Shown: in pieces, positions 54,898-64,000 of the stretch
How the letters are laid out: each line of letters starts with the position of its first letter
How positions within the stretch are numbered: position 1 is the stretch's first letter
DNA from: Tenrec ecaudatus
Taxonomy: Eukaryota; Chordata; Mammalia; Afrosoricida; Tenrecidae
NCBI RefSeq assembly: GCF_050624435.1
Contig: NC_134536.1
Coordinates: 129,154,758-129,218,757 of the forward strand
DNA: 64,000 nucleotides
Direction of reading: 5' to 3'
Position numbers and translations under genes: made by a program
The notes under the pieces: generated by a model
The model's input: only the letters and a program-made list of their open reading frames with translations
Databases searched by the model: none
Told to the model about the DNA's origin: nothing

Positions 54898-55787
54898 CTG
54901 CAGATACAGAAGAAAAGTTGGGTGCTTATATCAAGGGTGGATTCTGGATGCATATAGGCAACAGCAGAGCTTGAAACACCATCCATCCATCCTTCCACCC
55001 ATCATCCATCGGAATAAGCAAAAGCAGAGCTTAGCTTGGAAAAATCAACCAACCAACTAAGCAATCAAAACATAAAGAGTTCGCATTTGCTGGGTATAAA
55101 ACTTGAAAGGAAACGACCAGGGGAGCCCGAGGAAAGGTAGGCTCCACGGAAAATGACACGTGAGGAGAGCCAGGCACCTCTGACACCAGACAGGTCATAA
55201 TTTCCTGGTGTCTCAGCTTTATGATTTATAAAACAGTATACATAATCGCGTGATCTACTTCATGGGCTATTTCAAATATTAAGTGACAAATATCATGTAC
55301 AGATGCTCTGGAAGAGTAGGAAGCAACACAGAAATATAAGATGGTCTGATTGTGTCCCCTTCTAGGGGATGCCAGCCCACAGGCCGACGGGAAGCCTTAC
55401 ACGACGGGTCTCTGTGACTGGTGCCAGGCGCTCTGAGAATACAGAGGGAGGAGCTGCCAGTCTACCTCTAGACTCCTCTGGTGAAACTAACCACAACAGA
55501 ATATAGAAAGAAACAGGCGGCAACAAGTCAATGCCCACACATTAAAATCACATCTGCATGCAATTATTGTTTAATGTGTGTATCTGCACATTTACTGAGA
55601 TCCAAATAAAATCTCATCTATACCCACCAGCAGCTTTTCCTGTGACAATGCAAACATCTCGACAATCAATAAGCTGCGCTCTAAAATGTTTAATTGGTCT
55701 TCACTTTCACAAGTCATTTTTCATTCTAAACTTTTGGAGTGAAAGACTACCAACATTTCCTCCAGTCTGAAATAAATCAGAGATTAC

Positions 55788-55918
55788 CTTGAACTTCGGG
55801 TGGGGAAGGAACTCCATTTAAGTAATGGAAAAACAGAGCGGAGCATTTCAGGAAAGGCATGATCCCAGCTCTGATACTTCTGCATAGGTGCCAGCCGGAG
55901 GGCGTTTCTTTCAAGGCA
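55788..55918 (-). CDS. UBR2: UBR2 coding exon (41)
   Basis: 131 bases coding 'ALKETPSGWHLCRSIRAGIM' and 'LFFHYLNGVPSPPEVQ'. The acceptor CGTAG follows a pyrimidine tract. The donor is GTAATC. Confidence 0.96.
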
Positions 55919-56739
55919 CTACGAGAGAGGAGAGTGGTGGTGGGCAAGGGTACCAGGTCACTGGACACACAGCACAGCCGATGCACCTGTGCTTCAGACG
56001 TCAGTTGGCCGGCAGGGGTCCCAATGCCGAGAGAATGGCACAGTAAACGGTGCTGTGAGGAAACTCTACCAGCAGGAGAAAGTTAAGTGCAATCCATGAG
56101 ATGCAAAGCCAACAGAGGCCTCAGAGCTCTGTGCACCGTGACCACGAATGGCTCAAGTTGTGGAGCACAGCACCCATCCCACGCCCTGCCATTCCCTCCG
56201 TTCAACCGCTGACAGAGCCTTCAAGCTCTTTGGTCGCACAAATAATAGTCACGTGTGCATCTTCATGCCTGCCAGTTTTACTACATGTTGGATGATTGTG
56301 ATCGTGTGGAATTTCAGAAATGGGCTAAACCAGGAACAACTCTTTCTATAGGTTATTTACGTTTGGGATCAGAAAGCCCAATCCACACAAGGGCAATATA
56401 TGGAGTTCTAACAACTTGAGGGCATTTTGGCCAGTCACTGACACGATCTTAGAAATACAATTCCAGGTTAGTATATTAAAAGTCTCACTACCCATCTCTC
56501 CCACCGCCTTCCCCTTTGTATTTTAAAGCAACGGTAGCAACAGGTGCGTAACAAAACACTGTCGTTCCTGTGAGTTTTACGTGTGCAATGAGATGATGTC
56601 AATGATCTCTACCATTCAGGGCACACCATCAGCCACCTTCGTTCTAGGGACAGCCGACAGACAGCAAGCTGTGCCCTTGACTTAACGGCTCCACTCCCGC
56701 GTACTCAGGGACACGGCGGCCATGCGGCAGTCAGCTCAC

Positions 56740-56830
56740 CTTCCTGTGTGCTCGCGGAGTGTGTTGTACAGGCTGAGCGCGGCTGACTCCTCCTCGCCAG
56801 GGGGCTCTTCCTGATCCATGCCATTCTCTT
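56740..56830 (-). CDS. UBR2: UBR2 coding exon (40)
   Basis: 91 bases coding the acidic 'ENGMDQEEPPGEEESAALSL' followed by 'YNTLREHTG'. Donor GTGAGC, acceptor TTTCAG. Confidence 0.95.
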
Positions 56831-57231
56831 CTGAAAAGCAGGAGCCAACATCAGCTTATCAGCGTGTCACCGTGGCTGCTGTTCCTATCGTTTAATCACT
56901 CAAATACACCCAGATGTTAACACGTAACACGGACATACTCCCACAAATCACACATCTTTTAAGTCTGAGCGCAGTTATCAGACCAGTGAGCGGGAGGGCT
57001 TAGGGAGAGGAGACCAATGTGCTTCAGTGCATCCACCTGCCGGCTGGAGGTCAAAATCATTAAACGTATTGTCTTACAGCGATTTGGAAAATCAGTAAGT
57101 GTGAATGCTAGAGACAATTTAATGATGAACATGTAAGTTACACACAAAACTGACATTCTAAAAGTGAACATTCTAAGGGGCTTAGCCAGTATGCTACTCC
57201 AGGGTTACTGGGCTTCTCGCGGCGAGCATAC

Positions 57232-57367
57232 CTGTGCACGAGGTAAGCAGGATCTGGATGATGTGCGCCATGGTAACCAGGTGGAAGATGTGAAGGTCTC
57301 CAGTGCCCAGGCTGATCCCTGAGAAATCCTGACACTGCAGTGCAGGGAACGAGAGAACCAGGCCCAC
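57232..57367 (-). CDS. UBR2: UBR2 coding exon (39)
   Basis: 136 bases, phase 0 start. It codes 'VGLVLSFPALQCQDFSG', then 'LGTGDLHIFHLVTMAHIIQ'. The acceptor GTCCAG at 57368-57373 was preferred over an internal CTGCAG because the upstream exon ends in phase 0 and the longer product is family-like. Confidence 0.93.
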
Positions 57368-58481
57368 CTGGACAGCAAACACAGCCAGTGAGACAGGCTC
57401 CGCCTCCTCCTCACAGCGAAACACGACTTCACCTTCCCGACGTGAGCCCAGTCCTCTCCCCGAGGAAATCTCTGACGTGACAAAGCGTCCACGCTCAGGC
57501 GCCCTGGGTGCTTGGTTGCCAACAGAAAGATGGGCGGGTCAGGGTCAGCAGCGACTCCACAGGAGGAAGCAGGGCGTGGCGGCCTGCTCCCACAGAGATT
57601 GGGTCTCGGAAACTCTCGGGCACTTCTACTCTGCCTGTGTGCTCGCTCTGAGTTGAAGTGGACTTAGGGCGTGGATTTCTTGTTTTCACAGCCATAGAAA
57701 TCTCACCAGGATGCGTTTAGAGAACAATAAGAGTTAAAAAGGGTCTTAGGCAGTGGTTCCCTGGCAATGTTCCCGGCATCGACAGGAGAGAGAGCACAAA
57801 GCCCTAGGTACGACTTCCGCCTCCTCCTCTTAGGGGCTTCCCGACAAGTGAGCCTCTGAGCCGGTTTCTTGATGGGAAGACAAATGACCTGCTCTGTACC
57901 TATGCGCACCTGTACTGCAATAGCAAGAACGCAGGGGCTAAATGCAGTGACAGCAGAGCACAGCGAACGCTTCTCAGGAAGCACTGCTGGATGCACACTG
58001 GGTGGTGGGGACTGCCCCAAGGGTTCTCACCCTCACTCCACTACAGGCGCACACTGAGTCCACAGGGACAATGGGGACATCACTCGGGTCTCTCTATGTG
58101 GCTCAGGTGGGGCTGGAATCCAGTCACCCAGCTCGGTGCCCTGGCCCTCGGTGCGCCCACGCGGAGGACATACGTATCCCTGAAGCGTTCAAGGGGCTGT
58201 CTGTCACCAAGAAGTGTGACTGCGGATGTGCTGCACTGCGCGGAGACCCTGGGGGACAGCAGTATGGAGGGACGCTGCTGGTATATCGCTACCTCTCTGG
58301 GGGTACAAACACCCGGAGGCTGCGTTACTGACCCTGTCGGTCACACAAAGCAAAACAGGAGAGGATATTAAAACGTCCATGCTTTGAGGCTCAGGTCAGG
58401 AGCCCCAGCTAGGGCATCGAGTACTTAAGAAAAAAAAAATAGAAGGGGCATTAAACAAAACAAAACAACCAACCAAGCTCA

Positions 58482-58648
58482 CGGTCCTTGAGTGGACTCT
58501 GACTTTAGGTAGCAGAGAACTGCAGCTGTGAATCTTTGCAGGGGCAGAGAGCCTCATCTTTCTCCCAAAGAGGGGCTGGGGGATTCAAACTGCTGACCTG
58601 GCATTTGGCAGCCCAACGGGTAACTCACTCAGTCACCAGGGCTCCTTA
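58482..58648 (-). repeat. tRNA-derived SINE in UBR2 intron
   Basis: Reversed 'ggggcagagagcctcatctttctcccaaagaggggctgggggattcaaactgctgacc' and head 'cagtcaccagggctcc' at the right. Confidence 0.85.
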
Positions 58649-58755
58649 GCAGTGGTCATAGCAACGTCACACGCACTTCCTGTCTGCCTTCCACTGCTCG
58701 CCAAGCCCAAGGGAGAGCGAGCGAGCGAGGCAGCACCCACGTGCCACACACTCAC

Positions 58756-58823
58756 CAGCAAATGAAACATGTCGACGTCTAAGATGCACGGGAGCTCTCC
58801 AGGGCTGTCACCAGGCACCAGTG
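58756..58823 (-). CDS. UBR2: UBR2 coding exon (38)
   Basis: 68 bases coding 'LVPGDSPGELPCILDVDMFH' and 'LL'. The acceptor (TTTAG at 58824-58828) is set by the split Ser codon with the previous exon. Donor GTGAGT. Confidence 0.94.
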
Positions 58824-59189
58824 CTAAATGTTGACGGAGAAATGCATCAGTGCATAAGGACGAACCACTGTAAGGATGCACACAGTCTAATTTACAGGCG
58901 TCTTTTAGTGAAACACAGTAACGAGGACACCTGTCAGAGAAGGACAGTCCGTCTATTTCCCACTGAAGTACGAGGTACTTAGTGCCGTCAAAGGCAGCAC
59001 ATTCCCAAAGACCCAGGGAGACCACTGAGCTCCAGCTTTCCCAGGTTCCACTGTGGACATGAACTTATAACCCACGGAGAGAGTCCAAGTAAAGAGCAGT
59101 AGCATCTCTGGATAAGCTCTTTTGTAATGGACATAAAAGACTTAAAAAGAGAATCTGCTGTCAGAGATGGCAAACGTATTAACACTCAC

Positions 59190-59286
59190 ATGTGAAAAGT
59201 TTACAAAAGTGTCCTTGAACCACCGAAAGGGACGAAACTGTCCAGTGCGCGGCTGCAAACCTCGTTAGTGACCTCAGACAGTCGTC
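59190..59286 (-). CDS. UBR2: UBR2 coding exon (37)
   Basis: 97 bases coding 'DDCLRSLTRFAAAHWTVSSL' and 'SVVQGHFCKLFT'. The longer minus-strand ORF here is in the wrong frame. Donor GTGAGT, acceptor TTTCAG. Confidence 0.95.
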
Positions 59287-62200
59287 CTGAAAGAAAGAAG
59301 TCGACACAATGGACAGACGCCATGGTGCACAGGAAGGAGCTTTGCTCAAAGCCAAGCCGTCTGTCCGACAGAGATCGCTGCAGGTGATAACTCAGGTCTC
59401 TACCAGGGAACAAGGCTACCCGCGCGGAAAGCAGCTTCATGCTGGGTAAGCAGAAGCCACCTCCCTGCCACCGCGCTGGCTCCTAGAGAAAGGGAAGGAC
59501 AATGAAAAATTGGCCGGGGGTGGGGGGTGGGTGTCTCGCAGACGCGGGACATTTAATTCACAGAACAGCATGCCAGGTGGGGCAACGGTTTCTTTACACG
59601 GATCCTAAAGAAAGCCTCTGGGAGGCGGGCAGCGCTCCACAGACTGGGGACCCCGGCACATCGATGCCGCTGCTCCCACGTGGTGTAGAACAGAGCAGTC
59701 AACATCTTTCCAGGGACGGCTCCAACACCAGGTTTAGTTTTGATCTTGAAGGACAGCTCACTCCCCCACCTTCCCTGAACACGCACTCGATGGCTCCTGG
59801 CAGCAGGGACGCGCCGAGAAAGCTCGGGGAGCGTCCGGGGAGGATTGCTAACTGTGTAGGGGCTTGGGGAGCAGCACCTGGGGGTGCGCAGTGATTGTGC
59901 GAGTCTGACGGGGTGCTGTTGCGGGGAGCCCTGGTGAAGACGGAGTAGAGAAGGGTACAACGGCTGCAGCACGCGAGGCAGGAAACGGCAGGAGCGGAAT
60001 CCATGCAGCGCAAGTGGGGCTGGGACAAGCACACAGCCTCAGCTCAATATTGAGAGGGCCTACCATGTGCCAGGCTTAGTTTTACCACAACCTGAAGCCC
60101 ACACTGCGCAGGAATGCCCAGGTCCAACCTCACGTCTGGCAGGACTTCCGAGCTCCGGGTTGGGGGCATTGCCTACAACGCAGACTACAGGAAGGTAAGG
60201 GACACAGGCTGTAGAGCAGTGGTTCTGCGCCTTCCTCACGCCACGACCCTTCAATACCGGTCCTCATGGGGTACTGACCCCCCCCAACCATAACATGGTT
60301 GTCGTTGCTACTGCATCGCTGTCATGGTGCTACTGTGATGAATCAGGCGACCCCTGTGAAAGGGTTGTTTGACCCCCAAGGGGTTGTGACCCACAGGTTG
60401 AGAACTGTGGCTGTGTATGGGGAGACACCCGCGGAAGATCAAGGAGGCTGGGGGCGGGAGGACACAGGGGTCAGGGGTGGGCTGCAGCTCCAGAGAGAGG
60501 GCAGCCCTCTGTGGGGGGCGACATGGGCGGGAGACAGGAGACAGCCAAGGAGCAGCCAGACGGAAATGGTGTCAAGAGAAAGAGGAGTATGAGCAGAAAG
60601 CACAGCTACAGAATTAAGAAAATAAAGCTGTCACACAGAGAAAAGGCCGGAGAAATAGCGGGGTCATTGGGTGAATGTGACAAGAGCAGACTCCACGATG
60701 CGAAAAAGGGTCACAGGTGAAAGCCAACTGGCAGGGACTTGAAAACGGAGTTAGCAAGAAACTGGAGACAGTGTAAAACAGCAGCACATCAAACACAGCG
60801 GGCATATGACATACAGAAAGCTCATGGAGAAAGCCCATCATATTTTAGCTCTAGTTTTCCACAACTTTTTGAAGCCCCTTCATATAAAAGGATAATCTAT
60901 ATTGTGACCAAACGAGGTCTTCCCTGGTAATGCAAGGCTGCAAAAGCTAACAGTATAAATCAATATACACGGATTTTACATGAACAGAAAATCACAACAA
61001 AGAAATAGATGAAAGGATAATGTGCCCAAAGAGGGAGTCAGAAATATACAACACCCAGAGTATCCACAACTGCCGTCAGGAGCAGGCGTGAGCCCCTACA
61101 GACGATGATTTAAGGCGTAGTCACCATGCTCAGCACTGCGGCAGTGCAGAGCGAGCTAACATACTTGCTGCTCGGTCGGCTTTGACGCCAGGCGCTGCTT
61201 CTCGCCAGGCCTTCAGAAGGCAGAGGCCCGGGAGGCAGGGTTTTCAACGGGGCCACAGAGGTCTTGATGTAGCTTCCAGGTGAGAACCTGATACGCCCGG
61301 AGCCACACCATGAACCGAAGGAGAACAGAAGCCAGCTAACTGGCTGCGATGGACTCGCTCTGACCTCTATTTCTTAAGGCTGGTTTTCCTTTTTCAGTGT
61401 AACCCTGGCCCCTGGGAAACTGGAAACACTATCTATGAATGCCCCAGTCTCATCTGCAGAGATTCTGCCGTGACTGAGAAGCCTCCCAGGTGACTCTACA
61501 TGAACACAACGGAAGGATTTTGCTCTCCAGGGCACTTCGACGGTGACTAGTTTGACCAACAGGTAGTTTAGGACAGGTGTTAAACCCTAGCCGTACCTGG
61601 TACCTTTCTTCCTCCGCATACTAAATACCCATTCGATTTCAATATTAGTTTAAATGTTGAATGTTACATATAAACACTGGTAACATGTAGTGGGTGGTGG
61701 CGGTGGTGGTGGTGCGTGTGTAACAGAACAGGAAGAGAGCGTATGTGAAGAATCCTTTATTCTCGTGTAGTAAGCAGCCCGGCAGAGGGAGGCCTTCCAA
61801 CCTCGGGAGTTGGCGATTCCAATCACATTTTCATAATCAACATTGTCCCTCCTTAAGGTTCCCTCTTGAGCCCGTGGCCGATTGCTGCAACTACAGAGGC
61901 AGACACAGGGCTTTTGCTCTGTAGGCTCTGGCGACAGCCACTCCCCTGACCTGCCCCAGCACTGGTGTCAGGTCACTCCTCCAAGGAACTCAGACCGTTA
62001 GGATTAGGGTACAGCCCACTTACTTACTATGTGGTTACCTGTAATTAGGGGGCTTGCATGCCCCCCTCCGCGAGGAATTATGCCTCTGTTGGAAATATAT
62101 TCTCTCTCTCTGCGTGGACCTGGATCCTAAGATCGTCCCTGAGGCCAGCCCTTGCATGCCTTACCTTGCCTGATAACTCTTTACTTTTACCCCTTGATTA

Positions 62201-62531
62201 CACAGCCAGCCTCTGGACCCATTTGACTGTGGGAACTGGTGCCCCAGGTGTGCTTTGTTCTAGTGACACAGTAAAAAGTTTAAGTGGTCCCTCCCCCTCC
62301 ACTTTTCCAACATTTAACCAAATGCTCCGGACGAGGAGTCAATTGCTCACTGAAATGTACTTACAAGAAAAATGGCGAAAAACTACACCGTACACATGAC
62401 TTCAATATCCTTCAAGGAAATGGGTTTTCTACGAAAGGTGGAACCTACACATACGTTCTCAGGGTTCGCGAGGGAAGCAAGGACGACCCACTGACTCCCT
62501 GCCCTGAGCTGAGTGAGTGGAGGGGACTTAC
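59287..62531 (-). other. UBR2: UBR2 intron of 3.2 kb
   Basis: Contains one SPIN copy near its 3' part. The remainder (60.4-62.5 kb) shows no element I can name apart from a (GGT)n run near 61698-61712 and A-rich segments. No exon-like conserved frame. Confidence 0.7.
60217..60410. mobile_element. SPIN-type hAT element (~194 bp), reversed
   Basis: Left end CAGTGGTTCTGCGCCTTC, right end (reversed) CCACAGTTCTCAACCT. The body 'ccataacatggttgtcgttgctactgcatcgctgtcatggtgctactgtgatgaatc' matches the other copies in reverse. Flanks CTGTAGAG and CTGTGTAT are a decayed target duplication (5 of 8). Confidence 0.87.
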
Positions 62532-62587
62532 CAGTCTGCACGGCAAAGGGCCAAACAAGGGCTTGTCCTCATCGCTTAAAACTCTTT
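62532..62587 (-). CDS. UBR2: UBR2 coding exon (36)
   Basis: 56 bases coding 'RVLSDEDKPLFGPLPCRL' after completing a Glu codon, ending in phase 0. Donor GTAAGT, acceptor CTGCAG. Confidence 0.95.
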
Positions 62588-62863
62588 CTGCAGAAAGCAC
62601 AAAGTGGTCAGGGTTAGGAGGCTTTCAGTCATTCACTAGAGGTCTCTTTCTCTCTTCTCCCCGCACTAGGACCTACTTTCCATGAGGAACAGAAACAGAA
62701 GCCAATGCCCCCCATGGACACCGAGCCGAGACCACCGCCCAGGGGAGGCCATGTTCCAGGTCTTTCTAGCACGCTCTCTACACCTTGTTTCAAGACCGGG
62801 CTCAGCACACGACTGCGCCAAAGCCTGCCCGTGACGCAAACACACGGCTCTCACGTCTCGTAC

Positions 62864-63012
62864 CGAGGCTCTGGATGGTATAGGCACAGCTTCCCCAACA
62901 CACGATGGGCACGCGGGGGTCCTCTTCGTTGGGATGGACCTTCAGGCCCACCTTGTAGGTGGCTGTCCCAAACGTCCTCAGCATTTCTTTTATGCTCTTG
63001 GAGTAAGGGTTT
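62864..63012 (-). CDS. UBR2: UBR2 coding exon (35)
   Basis: 149 bases coding 'NPYSKSIKEMLRTFGTATYK', then 'VGLKVHPNEEDPRVPIVCWG' and 'SCAYTIQSL'. Acceptor CTGCAG. The donor GTACGA is weaker than the others, but the split Glu codon joins correctly. The intron to the next exon is only 276 bases. Confidence 0.95.
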
Positions 63013-63374
63013 CTGCAGCAGACAGGAACCAGGTCAGTTCAAGGCAACCATACGCTGAGGCTCTTAAAAGCTCTGTGCTGTGCTAGGGCTTGGTTTAAAC
63101 ACTGCACGCACTGGCAGATGGCTGGGTGCTCCGGGGTGGTCACAGAGGGGCGCTGGATGGAGAGTCACACACCCCAATGGGGGCCTCGTCCCCTGTCCTG
63201 CCTGGACAGCGGCGGTGATGCATCTCCACTGCCGGAGAGGTCAGTTTCTTTCAGGAAGAATCCTCGGGGGAAGCTGCTCCCACACTGACATCGAGGGATT
63301 CCCAAGGAGGACTGGCGGCCTTCCTGCCGCCCTGTGCAGCTCACAGGTCAGCGAGTGCCACGCCGCCCCACCAA

Positions 63375-63515
63375 GTTTGCAGTAAGCGTTTTAAAAGATG
63401 TCTGCACAATTGATAGTTCAATCGTATCAAGAAGTTGTACAATCTATTGTCACAGTTAATTTGACCACCTTTTCTTCCTTGAACTCTATCAGTATAACTA
63501 TTTTTAAAATAGTGG
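63375..63515 (-). mobile_element. Older L1 3' end fragment
   Basis: 'gttcaatcgtatcaagaagttgtacaatctattgtcacagttaatttgacc' belongs to the same old family as the fragments at 11.4 and 37.1 kb. It is immediately followed by the U6 pseudogene. Confidence 0.5.
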
Positions 63516-63533
63516 CCTAAATACGCACAACAA

Positions 63534-63622
63534 AAGCGCTTCACAATCTGCGGCCTATCCTTGCGCAGGGATCGTGCTGATCCCTGTCTCTTTCGGATTT
63601 TACGGACAGCACGAGCTCTTCA
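63534..63622 (-). pseudogene. U6 snRNA pseudogene
   Basis: On the minus strand it runs from a degraded 5' end (about 63622) to GTGAAGCGCT (about 63535). It includes a 14-base exact match to U6, CCCTGCGCAAGGAT, at about 63556-63570, plus AATC/GATT-type neighbours and a GCAC remnant. About a quarter of positions differ, and no PSE or TATA of a pol III type 3 promoter is apparent, so it is a dead retrocopy. Confidence 0.8.
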
Positions 63623-64000
63623 GGGAGCCTTCAGTGCCTCCTTGAATAGCCATCGAAGGATCAAGAACCGTGTACGCGGAGCACCGCACATAAACAAGGC
63701 AGGCCCCAAACACACAGAAACAGCTGACTCGGGGAAACCGAGACACGGTAGACGGCAGAGCACCTAGAACATGTGAGGGTCCCTTCAAGAGGCCAACAGC
63801 GAGCCGGCAGCAGGACCACCTCCGAGGCCAGAGACAGGCCGAGTAGAGCATTCTCCAGAACTTCCTCTGATCTACAGGGCCTGGAACTTCAGCGACAAAG
63901 GGCTTACTGAGGACCCAGCCAAAGGACGGACAGAGACCGAGACTGAAGAGCGCTTCAGGCCTGGGAGACGGAGCCCAGCCGTTGTTTGCCTCGTAGTGAA

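Larger units (their letters stand above)
46737..63012 (-). other. UBR2: UBR2 3' portion (13 exons, N-degron E3 ligase)
   Basis: UBR2 is a RING-type N-recognin E3. It binds proteins with destabilising N-termini through its UBR box and, with E2 UBE2A/B, ubiquitylates them in cytoplasm and nucleus. It is also needed in male meiosis. The window holds the last ~461 residues of ~1755, coded by exons placed at 62864-63012, 62532-62587, 59190-59286, 58756-58823, 57232-57367, 56740-56830, 55788-55918, 54789-54897, 54153-54209, 51372-51449, 50732-50902, 49608-49709 and 48454-48595. Every junction is GT-AG and the joined frame is open to the stop. This is the C-terminal part, with the zinc-binding cysteine-rich module. 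The UBR box, N-domain and RING are upstream, beyond the window end. If the gene has 47 exons as in human, these are exons 35-47. Confidence 0.95.
63013..64000 (-). other. UBR2: UBR2 intron to window end
   Basis: No further exon can be placed with confidence. It contains an older L1 end (about 63375-63515) and a U6 snRNA-derived sequence. Nothing recognised at 63.65-64.0 kb. Confidence 0.6.

Noticed and set aside
57320-57332. Alternative internal acceptor (CTGCAG) for a UBR2 exon
   Set aside because: The upstream CAG at 57368 gives a product with the family-like 'VGLVLSFPALQ' segment and correct phase with the previous exon.

Overview
The window is vertebrate, specifically mammalian, nuclear DNA. 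It has spliced genes with GT-AG introns, a CpG-island promoter, wide repeat-filled spacers, and SINE, L1, RTE and hAT copies throughout. Three protein-coding genes are recognisable in the order TBCC (+), PRPH2 (+), UBR2 (-). This is the inverted view of the human 6p21.1 neighbourhood, so it is an ordinary conserved synteny block. The repeats point to an afrotherian and most likely a tenrec (Echinops-like). The dominant SINE is tRNA-derived, with a 'GGAGCCCTGGTGGC' head and a 'tcgctatgagtcggaatcgactcgatggcag' type tail. RTE/BovB-type tails are present, as are many copies of one L1 3'-UTR family. There are also several SPIN hAT elements, which among afrotherians I know only from tenrec. The species call is inference.

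Layout: 1-7.2 kb is repeat-rich spacer. About 7.2-9.6 kb is a CpG island that ends in the single-exon gene TBCC (8721-9755), a tubulin-folding cofactor with its catalytic arginine intact. About 10-26.6 kb is repeat-rich intergenic DNA. A CAG-rich minisatellite lies at 26.1-26.3 kb, just before PRPH2. PRPH2 (26918-43367, three coding exons, 348 codons) encodes the photoreceptor disc-rim tetraspanin peripherin-2. Its 3' UTR runs to about 44.8 kb. A convergent spacer of about 2 kb separates it from the 3' end of UBR2. UBR2 occupies 46.7 kb to at least 63.0 kb on the minus strand. Thirteen terminal exons covering the last ~461 residues of this N-degron E3 ligase could be placed base by base, with every junction in phase.

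The three genes have no common pathway: tubulin folding, photoreceptor disc structure and N-degron proteolysis. The less ordinary content is in the repeats. It includes six SPIN copies, one with a perfect 8-bp target duplication and one with an internal 17-bp hairpin. A 3'-truncated U2 snRNA insertion is flanked by 12-bp direct repeats. A 7-copy tandem array appears to have been born from a SINE tail. SINEs and RTE copies share 3' tails. I found no undescribed gene system and no evidence for additional protein-coding genes.
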